Shown: positions 22,344 to 32,507 of the stretch, piece by piece
Layout: every line of letters starts with the position of its first letter
Position numbering within the stretch: the first letter of the stretch is position 1
Assembly: GCA_963377175.1 (NCBI GenBank)
Contig: CAUJNA010000845.1
Span: 55,001-119,000, forward strand
Origin: Effrenium voratum
Lineage: Eukaryota > Sar > Dinophyceae > Suessiales > Symbiodiniaceae
Direction of reading: 5' to 3'
Length of the DNA stretch: 64,000 nucleotides
The notes under the pieces: generated by a model
What the model was told of the DNA's origin: nothing
The model's input: the letters and a program-made list of their open reading frames with translations, nothing else
The model's database searches: none
Made by a program: the position numbers and the translations under genes

Positions 22344-22502
22344 AACTACCATCTCGTTGAGTGGATCAACCACGTGAACCCCCTGCTGACAGTGATCTTC
22401 CTTCAGAAGCTGTCGCGCGACCACTTGTTCAGCTACCTGTTCTTGCTGACTGGCCTCTTGCCATCCGACAGAATTCCCAGGCCCTTTGGACGCAACGTTG
22501 CC
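22344..22502 (+). CDS. gene C, internal exon
   Basis: A long T-run and CATGACTGAG acceptor precede 53 codons, N-Y-H-L-V-E-W-I-N-H-V to F-G-R-N-V-A, which end at a GCC/GTGAGTCAG donor. Both ends are phase 0 and the exon joins in frame to the next one at 22800. The segment is hydrophobic and leucine-rich (F-S-Y-L-F-L-L-T-G-L-L) but has charged residues spaced through it, so it need not be a membrane helix. An ATG at 22334 could alternatively be an initiator. Function unknown. Confidence 0.48.
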
Positions 22503-22799
22503 GTGAGTCAGTGATGTGATGTTCCACAACGATACTCAATGAAAAGGTTACCCTGATTCTTCAGCGATTCATTGACCATCTAACTACTAATTTACATTGA
22601 ATCAGGTAAGATGTTGACCAAGGTCAGGTGGCATCCATCGTGTTATTACCCTGTTTGACCACAGTTGAGTTGAATTGAGTCGGTTGGCGGCTTGCGACTT
22701 CTTTGAAATGTTTGAAATGGGTTGTGAATTTTCAAGTCATTTTCCTATGATGAGCCGGCCACTTATTAATATTTGTCAGTCACTGGGCTGTCGCTGCAG

Positions 22800-23334
22800 C
22801 CAAGTCACGACAAGAACGAGCTGCTGGGGCATCTCACAGCCGAATACGCGCGCCTCGGAAATCCAATGAGCAACCAGCCACTCGGACCAGATGACGCACT
22901 CAATCTGTGCGTGCAAAAGCTCAATGCGGGGCAGCAACTCAATGCACACCCGCAGCCGGTGACAGGGTTGAACGCATTGCCTGCCCCTACCACACCCGGG
23001 CAGGCGCCCGCAACACCAGTACCAGAACGACCTCCGACATTGTTCACGGTTGAGTACAGCCCATCAGCCCAGACATGGCTGCTTAATTGCTTTGTGAGTG
23101 GAGTTCAATCTGGATCAATGGTTCTCACTGCCCCTCCTTCACCCGGGCTAGGATTTTACCAGATTCAAATCATTGACGGAGAGCAGTACATGTGGAATGG
23201 ATCCAATGACAGCAACTTCTTGCATTGTGAGACCCTTTACGCAGAGCATCAGCAGCGACAGCAGCAGCAGCAGCAGCAGCAACAAACATTGCTGACAGTT
23301 GTCGGGGTTGCTGCGAAGTCTGCAGCAGTGCCAG
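22800..23334 (+). CDS. gene C, large exon with polyQ tract
   Basis: A CGCTGCAG acceptor opens a phase-0 frame of about 178 codons. It reads H-D-K-N-E-L-L-G-H-L-T-A-E-Y, then a Pro/Thr-rich linker, then a compact segment with Y-S-P-S-A-Q-T-W-L-L-N-C-F and Y-Q-I-Q-I-I-D-G-E-Q-Y-M-W, and finally a run of about ten glutamines interrupted once. The frame itself stops at 23346, but a better ending is obtained by splicing at the TGCCAGGACTG repeat (23329-23339) to 23566, where an acidic tail continues in frame. I recognise no domain. The Q-run is encoded by a CAG repeat. Confidence 0.55.
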
Positions 23335-23565
23335 GACTGAGTTCATGAATCATGTTGTCCCTTTGTTGACATTTTGCAACTCGTCCTTACTCCGGTTCAT
23401 TGTTTCACTGATCGAACTGAACCAAATTCGAGTACTTACTTAGGAGATAACAAGTCATACATACTTAACCTGTTTCCCTTACGTTACAGTTTTTGGAGAG
23501 GTAGATTTGGTTTAGAGCTAGCGCAACTACCTTTCTACTTGCCCGCTCACAGCACTCGTTGCCAG

Positions 23566-23648
23566 GACTGGCAGGTGTCGTTCCTGATGACAATGATGAC
23601 AAGGGAGCTCCGCAGTCTGAGGGGGAGGGCGATGATGACGAAGCTTGA
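23566..23648 (+). CDS. gene C, terminal exon with acidic tail
   Basis: After TTGCCAG the frame reads A-G-V-V-P-D-D-N-D-D-K and ends E-G-D-D-D-E-A before a TGA at 23646-23648. It joins in phase to the polyQ exon if the intron is taken as 23335-23565 (GA at the donor, AG at the acceptor, 231 bp). The acidic C-terminus is typical of a natural protein end. The 11-base word TGCCAGGACTG occurs at both splice borders, so the exact cut cannot be placed by sequence. Confidence 0.5.
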
Positions 23649-24007
23649 GCTGAATTGTGTGCCCTGTGTTGTACAGTAGTTACTTTTGTTCTGTCAGTAT
23701 TGGTTCATCTCGAATCTCTGAGGTTCAGCGATTGATTCAGAATTTGAATTCAGGGTGTGAATCAGAATTAGATTGTTTCTTTTATCTGAAAGACTTGTTT
23801 CGCTTGAATCGAACCGTGGTTCATCGTCTTCTTAGTCTTCTTCAGCTCATTCTCAAGAAGCCAGTCGCTTCACCAGTCACTGACTCAGTGATTCAGGTTC
23901 CTGCCAAGCCATAATTTATCTTGACCCCTCAATATTGACTCAACGTTCTGATCAGTTTTGGCTTGCTCTCAAGAGCACATTTGTGCGCTTTAACCTAGGA
24001 CTTTTGG

Positions 24008-24294
24008 GGTGCGGGTGTGGATCCTACGGCTGACCCGAACCGCCCAATCCTCATCAACGAGGATGGGTTCCAGATCTTGCAGTTCGACGGCAAACAGGTG
24101 GCACTTCCACAGTACAAGACATGGATCCTGATCTACTCAGCCAAGGCAGGAGACTGGTACGTTGACTCGGCCGAGAAGGATCTACCCAAGCCAAAGTGGG
24201 TGAGGACTCTCATGGGTCACAAGAGTGCCAAGACCATGGTACCGCCCGCAGCCCCAAAACCATCGAAACTCAGCTGCACATACTTGGTGCCCTA
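24008..24294 (+). CDS. gene D, exon of unidentified protein
   Basis: The frame reads D-P-T-A-D-P-N-R-P-I-L-I-N-E-D-G-F, then K-T-W-I-L-I-Y-S-A-K-A-G-D-W-Y-V-D and G-H-K-S-A-K-T, followed by a proline-rich end. The alternation of aromatic and polar residues suggests a small beta-rich domain. It resembles short substrate-like segments (for example the D-Y-L-Y-F-Y-W-L-P stretch of gene H) only in general character. The 5' border is near 24008 and the 3' border is unclear, because the frame stops at 24294 but a donor upstream is likely. Probable partner exon: 24863-25131. Confidence 0.45.
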
Positions 24295-24435
24295 GCTTGG
24301 ATGTAATTTTATGGGTTTGCCTTTGCAAGAATAACAGTTTGCGATAACAGCACTCCAGTAAGGGTCCACAGTTGCAAATTTGGGAAACACGCACATTTAC
24401 ATTATATTCCAAGCGTATCGGTGTCTTTCTAAGCG

Positions 24436-24624
24436 TTTCTAAGCCTTGGTAAGCCTTGGAAAGCCTTAGTAAGCCTTAGTAAGGCTTAAAAAGGCTTAGA
24501 AAGACACTGTGATTGCAAGATTTAAGCTTTTCTAAGCCTTGGTATGACTTAGTAAGCCTTAGGAAGCCTTAATAAGCCTTAGTAAGGCTTAAAAAGGCTT
24601 AGAAAGACACTGTAATTGCAAGAT
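24436..24624 (+). repeat. AAGCCTTAGT decamer array, two higher-order copies
   Basis: Units such as AAGCCTTGGT, AAGCCTTAGT and the inverted form AAGGCTTAAA run in tandem and end in AAAGACACTGT(G/A)ATTGCAAGATT. The whole block is repeated: 24436-24523 and 24529-24624. The second copy is one decamer longer, as expected from unequal slippage. Direct and inverted units lie next to each other, so each copy can fold into a hairpin. The same decamer family is at 14938-15003. The array lies in the probable intron between the two exons of gene D. Confidence 0.85.
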
Positions 24625-24862
24625 TCGGGTGGTTTTGCATCAACGTCACCAGTTTTGAGGGCGCAAGCCTTTGGTAAGGCGTGCTAAGGCTCAAATATGT
24701 CCAGTCTAAAAGGGCTGTAAGTTATGAGAGTTGCTGACACTACACAGTGACACTACACAGTAAACAACGAATGGCGCACCTTCAATCCCAACTAACTCGC
24801 TTTGTCACATATTTTTCTGTTGTTTGTGTGACGCATTCGGGATTCACTCATATGTTTGTTAG

Positions 24863-25131
24863 TTGAGTCTGAGCGTGACACATTTGGGACTCGCCGCTTC
24901 AGGCTTGGTGGTGAATCTGACCCTTTGGCTCCTACTACTCCTGAGGCTGAGAAGCCCGCTGGTGAGGAGGAAGCTCCAAAACCCAATCCAAAAGGGTCTC
25001 CCAAGGCCAGGACATCTCCCAAGACTTCTCCGAAGCCCGCCCCAAAGCCTGCCGACCCTGGAACTGCTGCAAAGGCGCTCACAAAGATGACCAAAGCTGC
25101 CACTCCCATGCCACCAGTGCCCAAGTCCTGA
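24863..25131 (+). CDS. gene D, terminal exon, Lys/Pro-rich tail
   Basis: A TTTGTTAG acceptor starts a frame V-E-S-E-R-D-T-F-G-T-R-R-F-R-L-G-G, then a strongly Pro/Lys/Ser/Thr-rich, disordered region (repeats of the type S-P-K-x-S-P-K and P-K-P-A) and a TGA at 25129-25131 after P-P-V-P-K-S. The tail looks like the basic, SPK-containing ends of chromatin-associated proteins, which is only an analogy. Phase with the previous exon could not be settled. Confidence 0.5.
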
Positions 25132-26763
25132 GCTGGCAACTGTAACAATATAGGCCAGCGTCATCGACTGACTCACCGTCGTGATCAATCCAGAAATTCA
25201 GAACGAACCCTGTTAGTTAGTTAGTTACTTAGTTGGTTCATGATTAGTTGAAGCAAACATATTGGTCGCTGCCTCTTTGGTCTTTAAGACTTTCGAATGT
25301 CATGCTTGAGGCTGTTCATTGCTATTACATGAGTTCAATCAAGTGAGTTGGCTTTTTGCCGGCGTACTGGCCTGAGTTTTCAACGCAACCGTACATTGCG
25401 TCCAAAATTCAAGTGTCGGCCACATTGCGCCACAGGTGGTGTCTGAATCAAGAAGATATTAAGACCTGTGATGACCAGCGATTCGATGAGCGTGCTCATT
25501 CCTTTTTTGTTGTTGAAAGTCTTGGTTTTTTTCATATGTCACCCATTGAGTTCAATGTCACTGATTGCCCAAAAAGCAAACAACGTCGCCAGTAACCATG
25601 GTGGTTGGTGAGGCCGATGCAGTGATTCACGGATCAGTTAGCAACTTCGACTCTGGCTGTGTCAGTCAGTCTGAGATGCGCTGCTGGAAAAAATAGTGTT
25701 CGCTGAGCCAAGTTTCCACCAGGCAAAACGTGTTGCTGCTGAGTGAATCCAACCAACACCGTTACTTTAAGGCTCCAATTGCACCCCCCATGTTCTGCAT
25801 CTCAAGTCAATGTCGAGTCAGCACCGCCCCTCATTGACAATTGTTCCCTTTGATTGATCCCTTTGCGTGCCGAGGCACTGGCGCCGTACGCCCTGCTCGC
25901 GGAGTCGGTGACAGCCAGGCTCTTCAGGCAAGACCGCGGCAATTCTAGCCACGACAGCATGCTGAGCCTCAGTCACTGAGTCACAGGGCAATGCAGGGGA
26001 AATTCAGGGTACAGTGACTCGACAGTCATTGTTCTGTTTGTCGTATTGTGCTGATTGGTCGACTCATTGACGGTTCTTGTGTGACTCACTTTTCTGCAAT
26101 GGCTAGGTACAGGAGTCATCGATCCAACATGTAACAACCCACGTTGGCCATTGAGCAGGATTGTAAAGTCTTCAGAGGTTCATATTTTTCTTGTTGCGCT
26201 CCTGAAACGCATTTTTGCAGGGGCTTCACCAAGAAGATGTCGAACACATGCTACGCTGCTTTGGTGGCATTTACGTCAGTGTCACAATCAATTGTCACAA
26301 TGTTGGGTTCAGCATGAAATTTCTGAAAGTCTAATGAGCATTTGCATTTGCAGTGCGGCTGACGAAATGGACCTGGTGCTAAGTAGGCAGTGACATAGTG
26401 ACATGAGAAGGGGTGCCAAGAGACGTCAAGGAAACATCAAATCCAATCAATGGTTAAACCACACACGTTTGATTATCTTCAACACGTGTCTAAGAGTGTT
26501 GAAGCCAGAGGGTCATTGGACCATAGTGAGCGTTGCTACACGTTTTGGCCAACACTAGAGAAGAGGCCGTGTCAATGTCGGCACTTGGCTTAGTTCTGAC
26601 TTTACATTAGACATTGCCCATGTCACTGGTTGAGATTAACTTGAGTTTGTCGTCAATGAAAACATGCACGTGTCACTTGTACGCAGTAGTGGGCATGCTG
26701 AAGAGTATCATGTAATATAGTCAATCTTAGGGCCAGTCTCTTTTGAATTGAGTCGAATCTCAG

Positions 26764-26910
26764 GTGATGGTCAGGGCCATAAACCACGCGCTGTATGTCA
26801 TGACGGGAAACACCCTTGACAACTACCTCCCCGATCAGATTCTGAAGGCGGAGGGCAAAGCGAGCGTCAAGAACGTCAAACTGCCGCCGGTTCATTTGCG
26901 CAACTTGCTG
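26764..26910 (+). CDS. gene E, internal exon
   Basis: A GAATCTCAG acceptor and a CTG/GTTTCTG donor bound 49 codons in phase 0 at both ends. It reads V-M-V-R-A-I-N-H-A-L-Y-V-M-T-G-N-T and ends P-P-V-H-L-R-N-L-L. It joins directly in frame to the terminal exon at 27467. Upstream pieces with coding character (25355-25432, 25875-25965, 26221-26290) may be earlier exons of the same gene but their phases are unresolved. Family unknown. Confidence 0.5.
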
Positions 26911-27320
26911 GTTTCTGTGACATGGCGGCATTGTTGAATGGTTCTCATATTATCAGCCAACGCAACGATTCATTGATTCGATGGCAACATACACACTTTA
27001 CACGCCCCCATCATCCTTTCAATTGAATGCCACTTGCCAAACACAATTGACAATCCTGATAAAATTTGTTGCTAGCAGGAAACCCTCCCGACAAAATTCA
27101 GAAAAGACCATCAATGAGAATGAATGGCTGATGAACCAGTTCTCAGGCATCATTAGGAGGTCTCAGCTTTTCTGGTTTCCCTCATTGCTGTCGCCCCTTA
27201 GATAGCTGAACTCACTAATTCATACTTAGCGAGCAACAACAGAATGGCCAGCGATGATAGCATAGCCCCTTAGGGTCCTTGGCCGAACAAATTGAGCAAT
27301 AACATTCAGCAAGATTCAAC

Positions 27321-27345
27321 ATGAATCATTGATTCAATGATTCAT
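27321..27345. repeat. 25-bp perfect odd palindrome
   Basis: ATGAATCATTGA, one central T, then TCAATGATTCAT: the 12-base arms are exact reverse complements. It lies in the intron before the last exon of gene E and is the longest example of the ATTCATTGATTCA word family seen through this block. Confidence 0.9.
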
Positions 27346-27466
27346 ATAAAAGCTCAGTTTGAAAGATGCGCCATGAATAGAATAGTTACTTACTGTTCTT
27401 CAAACAACTTGTGTGAGCCAGTCAGACAGAACTTTTGTCAGGATTCTAAATTATAGCAGTTCCCAG

Positions 27467-27883
27467 AACAAGCTGCAACCGGAGACTCAGGTCAGCGACG
27501 AGGAAGCAGTGCAGGTGCGAGCGATGAACTTGCTCGCGGGATTGAACCTGCGAGTTTTGCCCAGCCCTGAATCTGCCCATGCACAATGGGGCGATTTTTT
27601 GAGGGCATTGGACTCGTCGAAGCTGAAGTTACCATGTTTGAAGCTCACCCTCATCACAAACTACGGCAGGGGACCCTGGAACAGTGGCAGGTTCAAGTTC
27701 AATGCAAAAAAGGCCGCAGAGAATCTGATGGCAACTTGCAGCGACGACTATTTGGATTCCCTTGCTGAACGGGTCTCCTTTGATCTTGGCCGTGCTGAGC
27801 TTCACACAGTCACCCGGGATGAATGGATGGCTGCTCCAGGCATTGCCACTTCAATCCGTGAAGCACCCCGGCCAGTTCTGTAG
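27467..27883 (+). CDS. gene E, terminal exon
   Basis: From a TTCCCAG acceptor the frame reads N-K-L-Q-P-E-T-Q-V-S-D-E-E-A and runs 138 codons to a TAG at 27881-27883 after R-E-A-P-R-P-V-L. Middle segments include W-G-D-F-L-R-A-L-D-S-S-K-L-K and N-Y-G-R-G-P-W-N-S-G-R-F-K-F, then a helical-looking A-A-E-N-L-M-A-T-C. The segment is soluble, mixed in charge, with no signal or membrane span. No family is recognised. Codon use and the clean join to the previous exon support it. Confidence 0.58.
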   Translation, partial: NKLQPETQVSDEEAVQVRAMNLLAGLNLRVLPSPESAHAQWGDFLRALDSSKLKLPCLKLTLITNYGRGPWNSGRFKFNAKKAAENLMATCSDDYLDSLAERVSFDLGRAELHTVTRDEWMAAPGIATSIREAPRPVL

Positions 27884-28301
27884 TAGCAATTATTGTTGAT
27901 TGACAACTGTTCAGTATTTAATAGCGGTGGCAAAAATGAAGCTAGTTTTTCAAGCAAGTCGTGCCTGAGGGACTCAGTCATTGATTCAATTCATTGATTG
28001 AGAATAGTATTGGTACAATTTGACTGGAAACATTCTGAGCCAACAATCGAGCAAATCCAAGAAACAGTGGGCAATTCAATTGTCAATGTTAGTAACGTTG
28101 TTTCATCAGTAAATAACAGTCATTGAACTGTAAGTGAATTTGCAATTGAAGTGAACTAGTAACTTGCCCAAGTCAATTGAAGTGAAGTATAGGTACTTGT
28201 ACATTAGAAGGAATGATTGGCTTAACGAAAAACCTGGATCGGGCCACCCTGAGTTCCAGCATCATGACACAAACACTTAAGTCTAGTGTGGTGCCTGCGC
28301 A

Positions 28302-28447
28302 GCCAAGGCAAAAAACAAGAGTTGGTTCGGCATCCGGGAGTCGTTCGGCACCCTCAATCGGTCCTGGACTTACATTGCCGAGACGGCTTCCCACGCCCAA
28401 GATTTGCTCAAGATGCTTGAGGAGGCAGCTGCTTTGCGCAGTTGTCA
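28302..28447 (+). CDS. gene F, exon before the large exon
   Basis: The frame reads A-K-A-K-N-K-S-W-F-G-I-R-E-S-F-G and A-Q-D-L-L-K-M-L-E-E-A-A-A-L-R, a probable amphipathic helix. A CA/GTGTAAGG donor at 28447/28448 ends it in phase 2, which fits the exon at 28663. The intron (28448-28662) is 215 bp and GT-AG. The 5' border is approximate, with acceptors at 28301 or slightly upstream possible. Confidence 0.5.
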
Positions 28448-28662
28448 GTGTAAGGCTTGTCAGTGATTCTGAAAGATGGAGCCTGAAATTTAAACTGGTC
28501 ACAACCCTGATTCAATAGGCAATGGTCAATCAAAGTTGAGCAACCTGACAGTGCAAGGTAGCACTACTCACATCGCTGCCAACGAGCCAATTTGTGGCAT
28601 TTTTGATTCATGTCGTGAATTGAGCCGACTGGTCATGTCATGTTGTTACTTTGTCGTTCCAG

Positions 28663-29920
28663 AACTCATTCCGGCCAGGTGGCAAATGGTACCGACGCCG
28701 CGGAAGCAGTTGGAGCTGAAGAAGCTGGTGATGACGAACAAGTTGAAGATGACCCTGCGCCAGGTCTGTCCAGCAGAGAAGTTTTCAATCTATTGAGGTC
28801 CCAGTACTCCAACTCAGCAAATTTTGCTACGGAGTTGCTTCGTGAGCCCCATCTTCAACGACAATTACGTGTCATAGTGGCAGCTTCGGGTCCATTGCAT
28901 GAAGAATACAAAGAAATGCTGGAACACCACAAAACTGGCCAGTGGGGAATGTTGATGATGGCAGCCGAGCGATCAGCTGGTTCATGGACAAAAGCAATGG
29001 CCGGCACACTCGCCCTTTTGAATGATGAGTCTTTGCGGAAAGAGCTTGGCATTTTGCCTCCTTCACCTAGGTTCCCTCTTCCACTTGATGACCCTACAGC
29101 TCGAGAAGATGTGGCCATTTGCCAAAACTTGTTCGATCTTGTGACCAACTTGGCAGCAAACAGAGCCTGGTCGCAAATGTTTTACTCGATGGTGTTCCCT
29201 TGGTGCTTAGCTGCTGCTTATGTGCAAGGGGAAACCCGTAAACAATCCATCAGCCGCAATCTGAGTGACCTGGCGAACGCGTTGTTGAGCCTGGAAGAGT
29301 TTTGCATGCAACCCACAGCCAGCGACTCTGCGAAAGCGCTGCTTTACGACATTGGAACCCACAACTGGGCTGTGACAAGGGAGGTCTTGGTGGAAGGAGA
29401 GCGTTGTGGCTGGTCACTGGATGATGCCGAACTGAAGGCATTATGTGTTGCTCTCTTTGCCGCACCCCACACAACAAAGGAGATCCTTGAGTCAGCATTT
29501 GGCTGGTTGAGGGACACCCTCCGTCACAACAAGAACCAAAAGTTGTCGACGTGGGCCCGCTTCCTGTATCTCTTGTCGAACCCCTATGGCAACCATGACG
29601 GTGGTGTGACGAACATTCTCCCGTCCAAGGCTGACTTTCAGCCATTGCTTTTAGCAGGATTCAACGACAAAGAGATTACCAACCTGAACCTCTGGTCACC
29701 TCAAAAAACTGCACTTGGCGAGGACTTTCCAAGGCCAGCGCAAATCCTCGGCATTAGGCCTGCTGGATTTCACGCCAACAGAGTTTCAGCAAGTGCGATG
29801 GCAACTGCGCTGACGTTTCAGCGGCACGGATTCAGGGGCCTTGAGCTTCTATGGACTGGCTGCTCGTCGTTCAAATTTGAGCCTAATCTTGGATTCTGGA
29901 TGGGGCTCTGTTGGAAATGA
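28663..29920 (+). CDS. gene F, large exon (about 420 codons)
   Basis: This is the longest exon in the coding block. After a TCGTTCCAG acceptor it reads through an acidic stretch (A-G-D-D-E-Q-V-E-D-D-P), then a mostly helical region. A segment with T-K-E-I-L-E-S-A-F-G-W-L-R-D, N-K-N-Q-K-L-S-T-W-A-R-F and S-N-P-Y-G-N-H-D-G-G reminds me of unnamed proteins that recur in dinoflagellate genomes, but I can attach no function. The frame stops at 29918-29920. An earlier donor (for example AGA/GTTTCAGC near 29783) may instead splice to the terminal exon at 30576. Long leucine- and alanine-rich helices suggest a repeat or scaffold fold. Confidence 0.62.
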
Positions 29921-30575
29921 CTGGTTTGTTGCCACAAATTGTGTGTGACGACCAGGGATGCGGTTGTCAGAGTGACGCCATTGCTACGCTGTTACAAGCT
30001 TGAGATTGGGGATTCCCTTGCCCTGATTCCATGTCTAGATTCAACTGGGTTGCTTTAACCTTTCGTCCACTGGTTCATTGCTTGGTTGCTCAATAAACAC
30101 CAAATGTTACAATGTTTTCAAGAGCTTAAATTCTAATCAAAACTAACAGCCCTTCTTTTCATGTGACTCATGATCCATTAGTCCGCCATTTGCTTGGAAG
30201 TAACCCACAGTGCTTGTGACATTCTAACTGTGACTGTGTTCACAGCAGGACTCAACACTTCACAAGAATCAGCGGGGTGTTTCGACAAACAGTGTGTTCC
30301 CTGAATCCAACCACCAATGATTCAAGGTCATTGTTCGCATCTTTCAGTAGTACAGAAACTGATGCTGGCATTGATTTGCTAGGTCGGACTTGTTGTCTCA
30401 TCCAGACACTTGCTAGCCATAGGCAATAAACCGCAACGTTGAGTTTTGCTTGTTATCATCAACGTGTTGGAACATCCAAGGGTCATCCAGACTCAATCCA
30501 GCCCACTCACTCAGATGTTTCTTTAATTGCTATACTAGACCAGTCAACAGCAAGTCCCGAGGCTGCCTTTTGCAG

Positions 30576-30692
30576 CGTGGCCACTTTTACATCAACAAGG
30601 AATCAGGGTCCATCATCCTTAGCTTCGGCTTCAAGAAGTATGCTGCCATCGCTGTGCCTGCCTACATCTACAGAGCTGGTGGCGAGGACTGA
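30576..30692 (+). CDS. gene F, probable terminal exon
   Basis: A CTTTTGCAG acceptor opens 38 codons: R-G-H-F-Y-I-N-K-E-S-G-S-I-I-L-S-F-G-F-K-K-Y to R-A-G-G-E-D and a TGA at 30690-30692. Alternating hydrophobic residues suggest beta strands. It fits phase 0. Which upstream donor it uses is not settled, so assignment to gene F is by position only. Confidence 0.42.
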   Translation, partial: RGHFYINKESGSIILSFGFKKYAAIAVPAYIYRAGGED

Positions 30693-31083
30693 CACTGCCG
30701 ACGCTGGTTGTCGACGTTTGTCTCATGAGTCAATGATGGGCGATTCAACATTTAGTCCAGTTTTGACGCAACCAACCAATCAATGACCTGATTATTATCT
30801 GATTATCCTGATTCTGATGGTTAGCACTTGAAACAGTAGGGCTGGCCTGTGTTTGAAGACTTTGCTAGCCCCTCTTTTAAATTCTTGTTGCTGATCATGT
30901 TTCGCAACCCATTGATAGTTGTTAGCAACACATCTCCCCTGTCACACTGTCTGAGCCAGAGTAAGTCTGGTTCTTGATTGGCTGATCCACTGATTGATGA
31001 CTGTCATCAGTACATGTGATTGCTAGGCATACCGGCTCCTGCAGCGAATAGCTTGGTTTCTAAGTGAACCCTATATCCACGCT

Positions 31084-31870
31084 GATGGCTTTCAGTTGCA
31101 GCGGATCATCCCCCGCTTCGAGCCGCATTTCAATCAGTGAGGCAACCGAGAACTTATCTCAGAGTCAGAGCGACATGATGACCCCGTCAAAATGCCTTAC
31201 GCCGAGCCAGTCACCGCCATCGGCGCTACGTAAGGGAGACGCTGACTCCAATGCTGAGCTCAACGACTGTGCGGGGAACATGGGTACTGACGCTTGGGAT
31301 GCTCAGTTTCCTACTCCGCCGCTGGAAGCTGGTGATGCTTGCAATGCTCAATTTACCCCGCCGCTGGACGCTGACGCATTCAACGCCCAGTTCACTCCTC
31401 CAAGGATGATTGGTCGCTTGATGATGACTGCTGCCCAGCCGATGAATCCGGCCGGCCGGTTCCCTGTGGGAAGCACACCCGAGGACCAGCTGCTCGCGAA
31501 CCCGAAGGTGAAAACTTCGCCACCCTCCACGCGCGCGGTGATCACCCCAAAGGCGCCCGGTAGGTCCAATAAGAAGAAGCAGTTTGGGATCGCCTACGTG
31601 CCGTTTTCAGGGCTCACAAGCGCTGAATTGAGCCGCTTCATGCGGGAGCCGTTGTTCGACAATGAGGACCCCAGCTCGGCAACTCAACCGTCATCGTCAT
31701 CCCCGCCAACAAACATCGAGAACTTCGACACCGACACGCCCGCTGGGAAGACCCGGCCTGCGGACTGCGAGAACTTCGACACCAACACGCCCGCTGGGAA
31801 GACCTCGAGGGCAAAGAGGCTGAAAATGACGTGTGAGGCTCCATCGTCACCTGAGGCGGCAGCCAAATAA
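31084..31870 (+). CDS. gene G, disordered Ser/Pro-rich protein with internal repeats
   Basis: An ATG at 31084 gives 262 codons with no intron needed, ending A-A-A-K before TAA at 31868-31870. The protein is low in hydrophobics and rich in Ser, Thr, Pro and Asp. Two sets of repeats are visible. One is three copies of (D/N)-A-Q-F-(P)-T-P-P, spaced 16-20 residues. The other is two copies of E-N-F-D-T-(D/N)-T-P-A-G-K-T near the C-terminus. Clusters K-K-K and R-A-K-R-L-K could be nuclear signals, and many S-P/T-P pairs are potential kinase sites. The frame is open 20 bases upstream to a CTAAG acceptor, so a preceding exon is possible. No family recognised. Confidence 0.6.
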
Positions 31871-32507
31871 GAGAGCCTGAGTTTGGCAGCTTTGCCCTTT
31901 TTGAAGTGTAATTGAGGCACATGCCTTGCTTTGTTTGTCACTGGGCTCTCACCAAGCCCATTGATCGCTAGGGTTGCTGCTCAAGCCCACCCAGCTAGAT
32001 GACATCTAGCACCGGTGAGCCACTGGTTCATGGATGGATCACTCTCAGTTACTGTTAGTCGGTCACTCACCCAGGGGTCACCCAAGTTCTTGATCTTAGT
32101 AGCGAAACCCATGACTTGACATGTGAATTGCCATCCAACGCTTGGTTGTGTTGAGAAATGTTGAGAACGAGTCAATGATCAACCATTTCTATTTTCGATG
32201 CTTAGTACAGTCAGTTGAAGTTGACATCAACATAATTGATCAGTGGCCCACCGTAAATCTGGATTTCTGACAGCTCAGTCAAGAGAATCTGCGAACTGAG
32301 TCTGAGGCATTGCTGACTAAGTGACTGATATCATTTGGTAGCCGCGTGCAGTTGCCTGGAAAACCAGTTTGGACTAAAGCAAGTTGGTTATGCAGTAGGC
32401 GCTAGACAGGTTCTAACAATGAGGGTTGCGGGCCACTTGCAACAGTACTGAACTTGAGGTGTTAGTTGTGTGTTTTGTTTGCACTGCTCTCATTGCTCTT
32501 GCGCAAG

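Noticed and set aside
26653..26931. 92-codon minus-strand frame
   Set aside because: It is antisense to the phase-consistent plus-strand exon 26764-26910 of gene E.
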